DNA from: Lyngbya sp. HA4199-MV5
Lineage (GTDB): Bacteria; Cyanobacteriota; Cyanobacteriia; Leptolyngbyales; Leptolyngbyaceae
Direction: 5' to 3'
Assembly (NCBI GenBank): GCA_019359375.1
Contig: JAHHHL010000007.1
Span: forward strand, 121,819-185,818
Length of the DNA: 64,000 nucleotides
The position numbers were made by a program, and so were the translations under genes. Each line of letters opens with the position of its first letter. Positions within the stretch are counted from its first letter, which is position 1. Shown here piece by piece: positions 18,003 through 28,028 of the stretch. A model generated the notes under the pieces. That model was given only the letters and a program-made list of their open reading frames with translations, had not been told where the DNA came from and did not search any database.

Positions 18003-20303
18003 TCATTGCCCGTCAACCTGGCTTAAGCGGCGTAGGTTCAGCACATCACTCAGCTTTCGGATCTGGCTAAACGTGCGTTCAAGCTGCTCGTGATCACGAA
18101 TGTCAATGCCTAAGTCAATCACAGCCGTTTGGGCTGGAAACGTTTTGACCTGGGCATTGCGAATATTAATATTGTTATCGGTCAGGCGAGACAGGATGTC
18201 TTTCAATACACCGACGCGATCAATGACTTGAATTTGAATATCGACGGGATACGTCTGAGGGCGACCAAAATCCTGGTCAGCAGTATTCCAACTCACGGGC
18301 ACTAAGCGATCGCCAGGTATCGGCTCAACGTTGGGACAGCCCTGGCGATGAATGGAAATGCCTCGACTGCTGCGCGTAACCACGCCAATAATGGCTTCAC
18401 CCGGCACCGGGGTACAACACCCTGCAACGTGATGCAGCAAACCCTCAACGCCGATAATGGGTGCCTTACTCGATGGCTGCAACGGCAAGAGTTTCGGTAC
18501 CATTGGTAGCAAGGGTAACTCTTGAGAGGAGGCACTTAAGCTATCAAGGCTATCGGAAAGCCTGGTAAGGGGTTGCTGTGCCTTCACGGCTTCCCGTAGA
18601 CGGTTGAGCGTGGCATTCAGGGTTACTTCACCATAACCAAGAGCCGCCAGAAGGTCTTCAACGCTGTGGTAGTTACATCGCTCAGCGGTTGCTTGCATTG
18701 GCTCGGACTTCAGCAACGCTTCAAAGCCATTTTTGCCCAGCGATCGCTCCAGCATTTCTCGACCGCGAGCCACGTTTTCTTCCCGGTTCGATCGCTTATA
18801 CCACTGGCGAATGCGGTTCCGGGCACCTGGTGTCACCACAAAATTTAGCCAATCAAGGCTGGGACGGGAATTCTTTTGCGTGATAATTTCGACGATATCG
18901 CCATTCTTGAGTGGCGTATCAAGGGTTGCCATCCGCTCGTTGACCCGTACCCCCGCACAGTGGTTGCCGATCTCAGTATGGATACGGTAGGCAAAATCAA
19001 CAGGGGTTGCGCCACGGCTGAGAGACACCACATCCCCCTGCGGCGTAAACACGTACACATCCCCATCAAAGAGATCATCCTTGATGTTCTCTAAATATTC
19101 CTGAGCATCTTTCAGGTCGCTTTGCCAGTCAAGCAGTTGCCTCAGCCAGGTGAATTTTTCGTCAGCGCTGGTCAGTTGGGTATTGCTAGAACTGCCTGCT
19201 TCTTTATATTTCCAGTGAGCAGCAATCCCGTACTCTGCAATATGGTGCATCTCCAGCGTCCGGATCTGAATTTCTAACGGTCTACCTGTATTGCCAATGA
19301 CAACGGTGTGTAGCGATTGATAGCGATTTGGCTTGGGTAGACCAATGTAGTCTTTAAAGCGTCCAGGAATGGGACGGAACATATCGTGGACAACTGCGAG
19401 CGCACGGTAGCATTCGTCGTTCGCGCTGACAATCAGCCGGATTGCCGCAACATCGTAGATTTCGTTGTAGTCTTTTTGCTGCCGCTTCATCTTCTGGTAG
19501 ATGCCATACAGATGTTTGGGGCGACCGCTAATGTCGGCGTAGGAAATGTTTACCTGGCTCAAGCGCCGTTTGAGGCTATCAACAATTTGCGCTAACCCGG
19601 TTTCGCGATCGATCCGTTTTTCAGCCACCAGCTCTTGAATTTGCCGATAGGATTCAGGCTCTAAATATTTGAAGGTTAAGTCCTCTAGTTCCCACTTAAA
19701 GCGACCGATCCCCAAACGATTAGCGAGAGGGGCAAAGATTTCGCGGGTTTCTAGCGCAATTTGACGGCGTTTAGCATCGGGTAAATGCTCTAGCGTCCGC
19801 ATATTGTGCAGACGGTCTGCTAACTTGACAACAATGACGCGAATATCCTGCGCCATTGCCAGAAACATGCGGCGAAAGTTTTCAGCCTGTCGTTCTGTTT
19901 TGCTGGAGAAGTTGAACTTTGAGAGTTTCGTCACTCCTTCAACCAGAAGCTGTACCTCTTCGCCAAAGCGATCGCCGAGTTCTTCAGCCGTAACAGTTGT
20001 GTCTTCAACCACATCATGCAAAAAGCCAGCAGCAATCATCGCACTACCGCCGCCTAAATCACGTAGGAGACTTGCAACGGCAACGGGATGCATGATGTAA
20101 GGCTCGCCGGAGGCTCGATATTGCCCTTTGTGAAGCTCATACGCAAACTCAAACGCTCGACAAATGAGATCATCAGGAGCAGGTTTAGCCGTTTCGGGCT
20201 TAGCTTTCGACGTTTCGGTGAAAGTTCGCTGCGCGTTCAGGCATTCCTGCAACCAGCCAGGAAGCTCAAAATCGATGGAAGATGCGGGAGCCGTTAGGTG
20301 CAT
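18003..20303 (-). CDS. Bifunctional (p)ppGpp synthetase/hydrolase RelA/SpoT
   Basis: HD hydrolase (AGFLHDVVEDT), RelA synthetase (KRLKHLYGIYQKMKRQQKDYNEIYDVAAIRLI-type), TGS (DGDVYVFTPQGDVVSLSRGATPVDFAYRIHTEIGNHCAGVRVN) and C-terminal ACT domain. Confidence 0.95.
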   Translation of the reverse strand: MHLTAPASSIDFELPGWLQECLNAQRTFTETSKAKPETAKPAPDDLICRAFEFAYELHKGQYRASGEPYIMHPVAVASLLRDLGGGSAMIAAGFLHDVVEDTTVTAEELGDRFGEEVQLLVEGVTKLSKFNFSSKTERQAENFRRMFLAMAQDIRVIVVKLADRLHNMRTLEHLPDAKRRQIALETREIFAPLANRLGIGRFKWELEDLTFKYLEPESYRQIQELVAEKRIDRETGLAQIVDSLKRRLSQVNISYADISGRPKHLYGIYQKMKRQQKDYNEIYDVAAIRLIVSANDECYRALAVVHDMFRPIPGRFKDYIGLPKPNRYQSLHTVVIGNTGRPLEIQIRTLEMHHIAEYGIAAHWKYKEAGSSSNTQLTSADEKFTWLRQLLDWQSDLKDAQEYLENIKDDLFDGDVYVFTPQGDVVSLSRGATPVDFAYRIHTEIGNHCAGVRVNERMATLDTPLKNGDIVEIITQKNSRPSLDWLNFVVTPGARNRIRQWYKRSNREENVARGREMLERSLGKNGFEALLKSEPMQATAERCNYHSVEDLLAALGYGEVTLNATLNRLREAVKAQQPLTRLSDSLDSLSASSQELPLLPMVPKLLPLQPSSKAPIIGVEGLLHHVAGCCTPVPGEAIIGVVTRSSRGISIHRQGCPNVEPIPGDRLVPVSWNTADQDFGRPQTYPVDIQIQVIDRVGVLKDILSRLTDNNINIRNAQVKTFPAQTAVIDLGIDIRDHEQLERTFSQIRKLSDVLNLRRLSQVDGQ

Positions 20304-20709
20304 GCTGTCAGGCTTGGGAATCGGAAGGCTCGAAAGATTTGTTGTATTGGCTGATTCTACTGCACAGGGTGCTGTTTGATACGAACCATTGGTTGTGTGG
20401 CATCAATGTCTCAACGTTTGATGACTGAAGCCATGACAAGTAAGGCGAAATTAAACGACCCTGGTGCCGATGAAAGCAAAGTTTAGTTGATCTTGATGCC
20501 AGTTATATCTACCATCTAAAGTTTACGAGTCATGCCAATACACTCAATATTGATCGCTGTAGGCTTATGGATTAACTAGATTGTTCTTCAAAGCTGGGGA
20601 GTCTGGACGCAATGACATTTTTATGCGAGGTTCTTAACCTCTATTAATGTCTATCTTAGCAAGAAGGACAGAATTCTTTACAATAACTCATGAAACGCGG
20701 TGGTGAAGG

Positions 20710-21108
20710 ATGGGGAAAGCATTGCCGTTGTTACATCAGCAACGTTATGAGGCGTTTCAACAGCTCTTGGAGCAAATTGCCCAAGCGATCGCCCAGGGTG
20801 ACGATGATGACGATCGCCAGCATGACAGTCCTGTTGTGTTGCAGGCTAAGGTCACAGATCTACAGCAGTTTTTTCGTCATCAAGTTTTGAGTTTGCCTCT
20901 CGATGACCTTGCCTCATCAACGCAGCATTGGATGCAGTCGTACCAGGTGGAATGCGACAAGCAACTACGGCTACTGGGTCTGGACGCAATGAGCCTTCGA
21001 GCCGCACGTCAGTCTGAGACGATCGCCCAGCGTCGGCAACAGATGCGCGATCGTCTCCGCACATTGCAACGGTATTGCGCTGCGGTACTGGAGAAGGGTG
21101 AGGAGTGA
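20710..21108 (+). CDS. Small cyanobacterial protein, PatD-like (heterocyst frequency control family)
   Basis: HQQRYEAFQQLLEQIAQAI...QVECDKQLRLLGLDAMSLRAARQSETIAQRRQQMRDRLRTLQRYC resembles remembered PatD sequences; stop codon lies in a heptamer repeat. Confidence 0.6.
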   Translation: MGKALPLLHQQRYEAFQQLLEQIAQAIAQGDDDDDRQHDSPVVLQAKVTDLQQFFRHQVLSLPLDDLASSTQHWMQSYQVECDKQLRLLGLDAMSLRAARQSETIAQRRQQMRDRLRTLQRYCAAVLEKGEE

Positions 21109-21133
21109 GGGGTAAGGAGTGAGGAGTTAACTC

Positions 21134-21212
21134 AGTTGTTAGTTGTTGGTTGTTGGTTGTTAGTGCATGAGGTGTTCCTGACTCCTTCTAAAAACTAAAA
21201 ACCAACAACTCC
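21134..21212 (+). repeat. Dispersed heptamer-bounded element, copy A (TTGTTAGTTGTTGG...GTGCATGAGGTGTTCCTGACTCCTTCTAAAAACTAAAAACCAACAACT)
   Basis: Core GTTAGTGCATGAGGTGTTCCTGACTCCTTCTAAA is shared with copy B (32683-32752, inverted) and copy C (47947-48053). Confidence 0.85.
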
Positions 21213-21237
21213 TTAGCCTTCATCCCTCATCCCTCAC

Positions 21238-22503
21238 CTAAAAAACAGTCCCGTCACTCTCGGTTTGAATCGGAGGACTGCCGTTTAGTCGTAGCTCAGC
21301 CGCGATCCGTCGTCCTGCTGTCCAGGTGCCGCCCTGAAGGATCTTGACCAGAGGCAGATCAGTGACGCTGAGGTGAAGTTTTTGTCGGATGGTTTCGGCG
21401 ATGCGATCGAGCAAAATAACGGTCAAGGCACGCCATTCTACGATCGCCTCACTGCTGGGCAAATGTTTCTGTTGTAGGACGATCGGATCTTTCACTTGCA
21501 GCAGCCCTAAATCCACACACAAACCGCCGTTACGGTATTCTGGTAGACCTGTAAGTGCTTCTAACCCGGTGATTTCTAACCCAAGCTCTTGAAGTGGTTC
21601 AAGCAGGGAATAGGTGAGCCATTGGGAAAGCTTGTGGAAGGGGATAAGGGTATGGTGTGGGGTGTGGGGTGTGGGGTGTGGGGTTGCAAGGGCAGAATGA
21701 ACCCAAACGTCACCAAGATTCACCCCCGAAACGGTCAGCCGTCCAGCCCAAATGTCACCCAAACCAAATAGCACTGCATTTAAAACGGTACTGGCTTCGA
21801 GTTTGCCGTCATACATCTGGCTGAGCAGGTAGTCGATTAAAGAACCAGAACGAGGCTTGTAGGAGCCAAAGACTGTAGAGTTCTGCTGGAGGATCTTTCC
21901 TAAGCGTTGCAGCAGTTGTAAGCGACCGTGAACGCCGACTAGCGGGTTTCCTGCACTGACTTGAAACGCGTTACTCAAAGCGTCTTCGGTCAGAGTTTGG
22001 AGACCGATCGCGCCTGCCTGCAACGGTTGAGCGGGGTCGCTGGAAAAAGTACCCTGACAGAAGGCGTGAAAGCTGGCGATCGCCAAACCTTCCGATCGTC
22101 GCCAAACCTGTCCCGTTCCGGGTTCGGTATATTGCCAGCGATCGCCTGCGCCTGCATCCAGCAACACACTGACGATCACCAGATCAAATTTTGCCTGTGC
22201 TCTGGCTAAAGGTGTTAACCCTGCCAGCTTGTCGTCTAGAAACGCCAGACGGTTGCTATCTCCGACCTCAAAATGTCGCCAGCGGCTGTGAAACGGAATG
22301 TTCAAATCCGGGTAGCTTTCCCGCGTGATTTGGATCACATAATCGGCAACTCGATCCAATTGACCGAGATCGCAGCGAAAGTACCGCAGTTTATCAACAC
22401 ATGCCAGATCGAATAGTTGCCCACAGCGCTCTCGAATTGCCAGGGGAGACCGGAGGTAGGCGATCGCGGCAGAATCCTCAGGGCTGAGTAATTGAAAAGT
22501 CAT
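21238..22503 (-). CDS. URC4/Urg3 family protein (DUF1688), putative uracil catabolism
   Basis: LRSPLAIRERCGQLFDLACVDKLRYFRCDLGQLDRVADYVIQITRESYPDLNIPFHSRWRHFEVG...; carries heptamer insertion [14 protein letters not shown]. Confidence 0.85.
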   Translation of the reverse strand: MTFQLLSPEDSAAIAYLRSPLAIRERCGQLFDLACVDKLRYFRCDLGQLDRVADYVIQITRESYPDLNIPFHSRWRHFEVGDSNRLAFLDDKLAGLTPLARAQAKFDLVIVSVLLDAGAGDRWQYTEPGTGQVWRRSEGLAIASFHAFCQGTFSSDPAQPLQAGAIGLQTLTEDALSNAFQVSAGNPLVGVHGRLQLLQRLGKILQQNSTVFGSYKPRSGSLIDYLLSQMYDGKLEASTVLNAVLFGLGDIWAGRLTVSGVNLGDVWVHSALATPHPTPHTPHHTLIPFHKLSQWLTYSLLEPLQELGLEITGLEALTGLPEYRNGGLCVDLGLLQVKDPIVLQQKHLPSSEAIVEWRALTVILLDRIAETIRQKLHLSVTDLPLVKILQGGTWTAGRRIAAELRLNGSPPIQTESDGTVF

Positions 22504-22646
22504 TAGAGAGAATCTTAGTCAAATAAAGTATGACGAAAGCAGCGGATAGAGACGGCAGAGGTAGAAGACAAACGGGGACAGAGGAGCAATGAAAAAACGT
22601 TTTGCGCCCAGTTTCCTGCCTTCTGCCTCCTGCCTTTCTCTGCGTG

Positions 22647-23932
22647 CTAATCGCTGAGGTCACGACCTTTGACGGCTGCCAGGATTGCTTCAGTTGGGAC
22701 CTGTCCTTCTGTATAGTAACCAGCGGCTTTCTTTGCCTCGATCTCAACCTGAGCATCGGCGGGAATCATATCGTTGGGGATGGGAACGCGCTCGACAACT
22801 GTAATACCAGATTGAGTAATCGCGTCGTACTTCATGTTGCTCATGGAGATCAGGCGATCGATACGCGTCACGCCTAGCCAATGCAGCACATCGGGCATGA
22901 GTTCCTGAAAACGCATGTCTTGCACACCCGCTACACACTCTGTTCGCGCAAAGTAGGCATCGGCGCGATCGCCCCCTTCCTGTCGTTTACGAGCGTTGTA
23001 AACCAGAAACTTCGTCACTTCGCCCAGAGCGCGACCTTCTTTGCGGAAGTAGACAATGACACCTGCACCGCCAGCCTGTGCCGTCTGCACACAGCCCTCA
23101 ATGCCATGCACCAGGTAGGGGCGGCAGGTGCAAATATCCGAGCCGAAGACATCAGAGCCGTTGCATTCGTCATGAATCCGCACGGCAAGTTCTCGATCGG
23201 GATCGGTAATCGCTGCCACATCGCCCACAATGTAGACCGTCATGCCCCCGATCGGTGGCAAAAAGACATGCAAATCGTGACGAGTGACCAGTTCTGGAAA
23301 CATGCCACCTGTTTGTTCAAACAACGTTCGTCGGAGTATCGATTCCGTCACCCCCAGCCGTTTCGCTAGCCCTGGCAGATACCAGACAGGTTCGATCGCC
23401 GCCTTCGTCACCACCAGATCACCATTGCCTTTCATGATAGTGCCGTCAACCTTAAGGCGACCTTTGGCTGCTGCCTCCTGGAGTTCTGGCATGTTGATGT
23501 GTGCCCTGGTAATGGCGATCGTGGGGCGAATGTCATACCCCTTTTCATATAGGGGCTTATAAACTTCGCCAACCAGGGCACCAAAGGGGTCTAGCGACAC
23601 AATCTTTTCTGGATCTGCCCAGGCAGGGTGCGGTCCTAAAAGCGCGGCGGGAGACGTATTCGTGAGGTCTGCCCGATGATCAGACTGGAGTTGACCGCTG
23701 GCAACGGCTAACGCTCGATAAATGCCATAAGCACCAGAGTGGCTACCAATTACATTCCGATGAGCCGCATTTGTTAAGGTGCCGATAATGGCTCCCCGCA
23801 CTAGCGGATCTGCCGCTCCCCACTGGATTGGGAAGGGTTTAGGACCAAAGCGGGTAGGGTGAGAGGTCAGAACGATGTGTTTCGGCTGCGACCCTGGTTT
23901 TTCGCTCGGCGACTCTGGTTTTTCGCTGGACA
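22647..23932 (-). CDS. GTP cyclohydrolase II homologue of the URC1 type (uracil catabolism)
   Basis: VLTSHPTRFGPKPFPIQWGAADPLVRGAIIGTLTNAAHRNVIGSHSGAYGIYRALAVASG... plus RibA core RIHDECNGSDVFGSDICTCRPYL; adjacent to the URC4 gene. Start inferred at MSSEKPE. Confidence 0.85.
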
Positions 23933-24285
23933 TAGATGCTCCCGATAAAAATAGGACGTGAAAAGAATGTGGAACGATCGACCCTACACTTGACAGCTTT
24001 AATCTCTGAAGGTAGTCGATCGCCCCCCCAGCTATCGATATAAAGCCCAAATGAGATGAGCTACGTTCGATTAGTGTGTAATCGTTGCAATCTACAGAGT
24101 CTACGATTTTACCAACAGGGCTTTACTGATGGAGTGATGCAAGCAGCAGAAAAGGAGGAAGGAGGAGGGTGAAAGAGAAAGGAGTTGTTGGTTGTTGGTT
24201 GTTGGTTGTTAGACAGGGCATAGGGATGGGGGATGAAGGCTAAAGGATGAAGGCTAAAAGTTGGCTCCTGACTTTCAGCGATTAG

Positions 24286-24410
24286 GAGATTTCTAAGAAA
24301 GAATGTACCGCTGGTAGGGGGGCAGGTTTCGCTAGAATCTCTGCCTCCAGCCGATCACGTTCGTATCAAACCTGCCCCTACGGGTATTTTGTTTGCTAGA
24401 AACTCCTTAG
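24286..24410. mobile_element. MITE-like element with ~40-nt imperfect terminal inverted repeats
   Basis: Left TTAGGAGATTTCTAAGAAAGAATGTACCGCTGGTAGGGGGGCAGGTTT; reverse complement of right TAAGGAGTTTCTAGCAAACAAAATACCCGTAGGGGCAGGTTT. Right end supplies the mutY stop codon. Confidence 0.65.
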
Positions 24411-25627
24411 CTATCAGCGTGTTTACTCTTGCCTTCTGCCTTCTGCCTTCTGCCTCCTGCCTTCTGTCTTTCTTCTTGCTTCAGTGCCTCGATAATCTGC
24501 ACATTTGCTTTGGGGAACGGAAACTGGTCAAGCTCTGCTAGCGTGACCCAGCGCACTTCATCACACTCGATCGCCTGTGGTTCGCCGCTCACATAGCAGC
24601 AGTGGTGAACGTTGAGCGTAACGCGAAAATGGCTGTAGGCGTGGTCAACTACAATCAGACGATCGCCAACGGTAATCTCAATGCCCAACTCCTCTCGAAT
24701 TTCGCGTTGAATGCAGGCTGCGATCGTTTCATCGGCTTCGACTTTGCCGCCCGGAAACTCCCACAAACCACCGAGCAAGCCTTCTTGCCGACGGCGATCG
24801 ATGAGAATCTGCCCCTGGTTGTTCCAGATGACAGCGACCCCAATCATTTTGTGAGGCAAAGGTGCGCGTGTTTCAGACATAGGGAGTGTTGTTTGAATGC
24901 CTTGATTGTAAGCCTGACAGTGCTCTTGCCACGGGCAAACTGGGCACAACGGTTGATGAGGCGTACACACCGTTGCACCCAAATCCATGATTGCCTGGTT
25001 AAAATCGCGGGGCTGTTGCTCATCCAGAAGCATTTCGGAAAGGTGCCAGAGGTAGGGCAGGGCACGATTGGGCGGCACTTGTAGCGCGACCAGACGTGCC
25101 AGAACTCGCTTCACATTGCCATCTAAAATCGCCCAGGGTTGATTGAACGCTGCACTCAAAATACCGCCAGCCGTAGTGCGTCCAATGCCAGGTAATTGCA
25201 TGACCGCAGCAAGACGATCGGGAAACGTTCCCTCATATTGCGACATTACAACTTGGGCGGCACGATGCAGATTACGGGCGCGGGCATAATAGCCAAGCCC
25301 TTCCCAGACCTTGAGTACCGTCTGCTGTTCGGCGATCGCCAGCAGTTGCACCGTGGGAAACACATCCAGCCAGCGATGGTAATACGGAATCACTGTTTTC
25401 ACCTGGGTTTGCTGGAGCATAATCTCCGAAACCCAGATTGCGTAGGGATCGTGGCTCTGTCGCCAGGGCAAATCGCGTCCACATTGACGATACCAGGACA
25501 GCAGGGTGTGACGGAGACTGGCAATAACAAAAGCGGACAGACGATCGCGATCGTCTGTCCGGTCTAAAGAAAGTAAGGATTGGTTGACAGCGGTAACGTG
25601 GCGATCGTCAACGGGCTTACGCGGCAT
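24407..25627 (-). CDS. mutY: A/G-specific adenine glycosylase with C-terminal NUDIX domain
   Basis: LLSWYRQCGRDLPWRQSHDPYAIWVSEIMLQQTQVKTVIPYYHRW...QLPGIGRTTAGGI, 4Fe-4S Cys cluster, NUDIX GLLGGLWEFPGGKVEADETIAACIQREIREELGI; heptamer-derived C-terminal tail. Confidence 0.95.
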   Translation of the reverse strand: MPRKPVDDRHVTAVNQSLLSLDRTDDRDRLSAFVIASLRHTLLSWYRQCGRDLPWRQSHDPYAIWVSEIMLQQTQVKTVIPYYHRWLDVFPTVQLLAIAEQQTVLKVWEGLGYYARARNLHRAAQVVMSQYEGTFPDRLAAVMQLPGIGRTTAGGILSAAFNQPWAILDGNVKRVLARLVALQVPPNRALPYLWHLSEMLLDEQQPRDFNQAIMDLGATVCTPHQPLCPVCPWQEHCQAYNQGIQTTLPMSETRAPLPHKMIGVAVIWNNQGQILIDRRRQEGLLGGLWEFPGGKVEADETIAACIQREIREELGIEITVGDRLIVVDHAYSHFRVTLNVHHCCYVSGEPQAIECDEVRWVTLAELDQFPFPKANVQIIEALKQEERQKAGGRRQKAEGKSKHADS

Positions 25628-25731
25628 AGCAAGCGATACAGGTAGACGTGGGCTTCACTGGCTCCTCAGTGTATCGCAGCGAGAAGAGGGAATCACCGGG
25701 AAGCGCGATCGCCCCCATGCCAATTAGAGGG

Positions 25732-26076
25732 TCAACTGTCTGAGCTTGCGTTATCTGTGGTAGTAGACGCAAGAGACCTTTCAAACGCCATCCGCTGTTC
25801 GGCGTTGTGTAGAAAGTAACCACTCATCATCGCAGAGGCTAACAATCGACCCAGATCTTCACGGCTGGTAGTAATCATGACATTAAAGCTATCAGGAGGC
25901 AGCGCTCCCAGCAAGCCAACGATGTTCCGCTCCATCACTTGAAAGACATCCGACGAAGCGGGGCGAGATAGTTGAGCGATCGCTTCTGGACTCAAGGATT
26001 GGACGTAATTCAGAAACTGATTGCTGGATTCAGCACCGCCGAGAAACTCTGGCATCCGGTCTGACGTGTTGTTCAC
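25732..26076 (-). CDS. DUF760 domain protein
   Basis: FLNYVQSLSPEAIAQLSRPASSDVFQVMERNIVGLLGALPPDSFNVMITTSREDLGRLLASAMMSGYFLHNAEQRMAFER. Confidence 0.8.
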   Translation of the reverse strand: MNNTSDRMPEFLGGAESSNQFLNYVQSLSPEAIAQLSRPASSDVFQVMERNIVGLLGALPPDSFNVMITTSREDLGRLLASAMMSGYFLHNAEQRMAFERSLASTTTDNASSDS

Positions 26077-26191
26077 TTAAGGAACCTCAAGCTAAACTGC
26101 TGTGGCTTTATATCAACAAATGTATCAGCGTCTTTAGCAAATCGAAGTGAGTAGAACCGAACCAGCAGTTGGGGAATAGACGTACATAGAG

Positions 26192-26342
26192 TGATTGGTT
26201 TTTGGTTGTTAGTTGTTAGATACAGCGTTTTCCAATTTACTGAGGTACACCTTACTCCCTTGACTCCCTGCATAGATCTGTACTTCACTTGATTGAAAAT
26301 TGCTGTATTTCTTTGTCTAACAACTAACAACTAGCAACTAAC
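26192..26342. mobile_element. MITE-like element bounded by GTTGTTA heptamer arrays
   Basis: Left TTTGGTTGTTAGTTGTTAGATACAGCGTTTTCCAATT; reverse complement of right AGTTGTTAGTTGTTAGACAAAGAAATACAGCAATTTTCAATC. Confidence 0.6.
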
Positions 26343-27294
26343 TTGCTAAATACTCGCCGATCGCCGCCTTCCGTTTCCGCAGCTTGGTCAGGGCTTCGCG
26401 TTCGATTTGGCGCACCCGTTCGCGGCTAATGTTGAGGCGATCGCCAATTTTTGCCAGAGTCAATGCCTGACCGTCTTCCAGACCAAACCGGAGTGCCAGC
26501 ACTTCGCGCTGTTGAGGGGTGAGGTCTGACATCAGGCGCTCTAGATCAGCCCGTAGAGATGACTGCAAGGCAAAGTCTTCGGGAGAAGCACCCGTATCTT
26601 CTAGCAGTTCGCCCAGTTCGGTATCTTGGTTATCACCGACGCGCAGATCGAGTGAGAGCGGTTGGCGCGATCGTTCCAAATATTCGCGCACCTGACGAGG
26701 GGTTAGCTCCAATTCGCTTGCCAGTTCAGTAGCAGTAGCAGCTCGTCCCAGTTGTTGAGACAGTTGCCGTTGGGCTTTCTTGATCTTGTTGAGCTTTTCG
26801 GTGATGTGAATCGGCAACCGAATGGTACGACCTTTTTCTGCGATCGCACGGGTAATCGCCTGACGAATCCACCAATAGGCGTAGGTCGAAAACCGATAGC
26901 CCTTAGTAGGGTCAAACTTTTCAACGCCGCGCTGCATCCCGATCGTGCCTTCCTGAATCAAGTCCAGAAGATCGACATTGCGCTTGGTGTACTTTTTGGC
27001 GACCGAAACGACCAGACGCAGATTTGCTTCTACCATTTTACGCTTAGCGTTTTCGCCTTCAGCGATCGCCTGCTGTAGCTCAGGCACAGAGAGATCGACA
27101 TTCTGTGCCCAGGTTTCCAGCACTGGCTCATGTCCAAGTTGTTCCTTAAGCATGTCTTTAACGTCGTACACCACAGCTAGCCGTTGCACCTGCTTGCCAT
27201 AGAGAATTTCTTGCTCATGAGTCAGCAGGGGCACACGACCAATCTCTCTTAAGTAAGCGCGTACTAAATCAGTTGAGGTTTGAGCGGTCTTCAT
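26338..27294 (-). CDS. RpoD-like group 2 sigma-70 factor
   Basis: [25 protein letters not shown]...[87 protein letters not shown]...[44 protein letters not shown]. Confidence 0.95.
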   Translation of the reverse strand: MKTAQTSTDLVRAYLREIGRVPLLTHEQEILYGKQVQRLAVVYDVKDMLKEQLGHEPVLETWAQNVDLSVPELQQAIAEGENAKRKMVEANLRLVVSVAKKYTKRNVDLLDLIQEGTIGMQRGVEKFDPTKGYRFSTYAYWWIRQAITRAIAEKGRTIRLPIHITEKLNKIKKAQRQLSQQLGRAATATELASELELTPRQVREYLERSRQPLSLDLRVGDNQDTELGELLEDTGASPEDFALQSSLRADLERLMSDLTPQQREVLALRFGLEDGQALTLAKIGDRLNISRERVRQIEREALTKLRKRKAAIGEYLAS

Positions 27295-28028
27295 GGCGCT
27301 GTTGAGATAGTGACAGTGAATAGGGGGCTGAGAGAAACAGCCAGAGAGTTGTGACGAAACTGAAACGATACTTTTGAGTCAAGCGCCTGAGCCGTTGAAC
27401 CGTGACTCTCCGGTAAATCCTGGCGACCAAGCTGGAGAGCAAGGCTAAACAACACGAAGCATAGACACAACGGTGGTCAGGGAGAGGATGGGAGGGCAGT
27501 GACTTCGTAGTGCTGTCAAAGAGCAAAAAATCCTAGTCGCTGACTCAAATCAGAATTGCTGATGTGACATATTAACAAATGTAACATTTCTGAGAGAGGA
27601 CGTATATACCCACCGAAGGATTTCTAAAAGCAAATAGCAAGACTAAGAACGATATACAGCTTGAATTTAGATAAGACTACTCAGGATTGGGCTATACAAA
27701 TGCATCCCATAAAACAAAATGCCCCAGTCAGAACCAAAGCGGCACAAATATTCAGCTTCTCTTAAGAACCTTTAGATTAAGAAGCGTCAGCTTCCTTAAA
27801 GCGTGCTGATCTACAACTAGCTGTAGAAGCGTTTCCACAGCCGTGAGGTTGGGTGATCTATGCTGAAAGATGGTCTAGAACACAGGCAGGCACGATGTCA
27901 ATGGCTTGTCGCCGACCCTGCTGCAAGCTTGGCTAGTGACGTTTGGATTGGCTAGTGACGACATTTCGGCGGACAGGCGCTTGTGAGCGGGCAATCTACT
28001 TGTGAGCGGGCAATCTATGAGTAGGCAG

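Noticed and set aside
26073-26330. 85-aa ORF on the minus strand
   Set aside because: It lies inside a MITE-like inverted-repeat element and its sequence is translated repeat.
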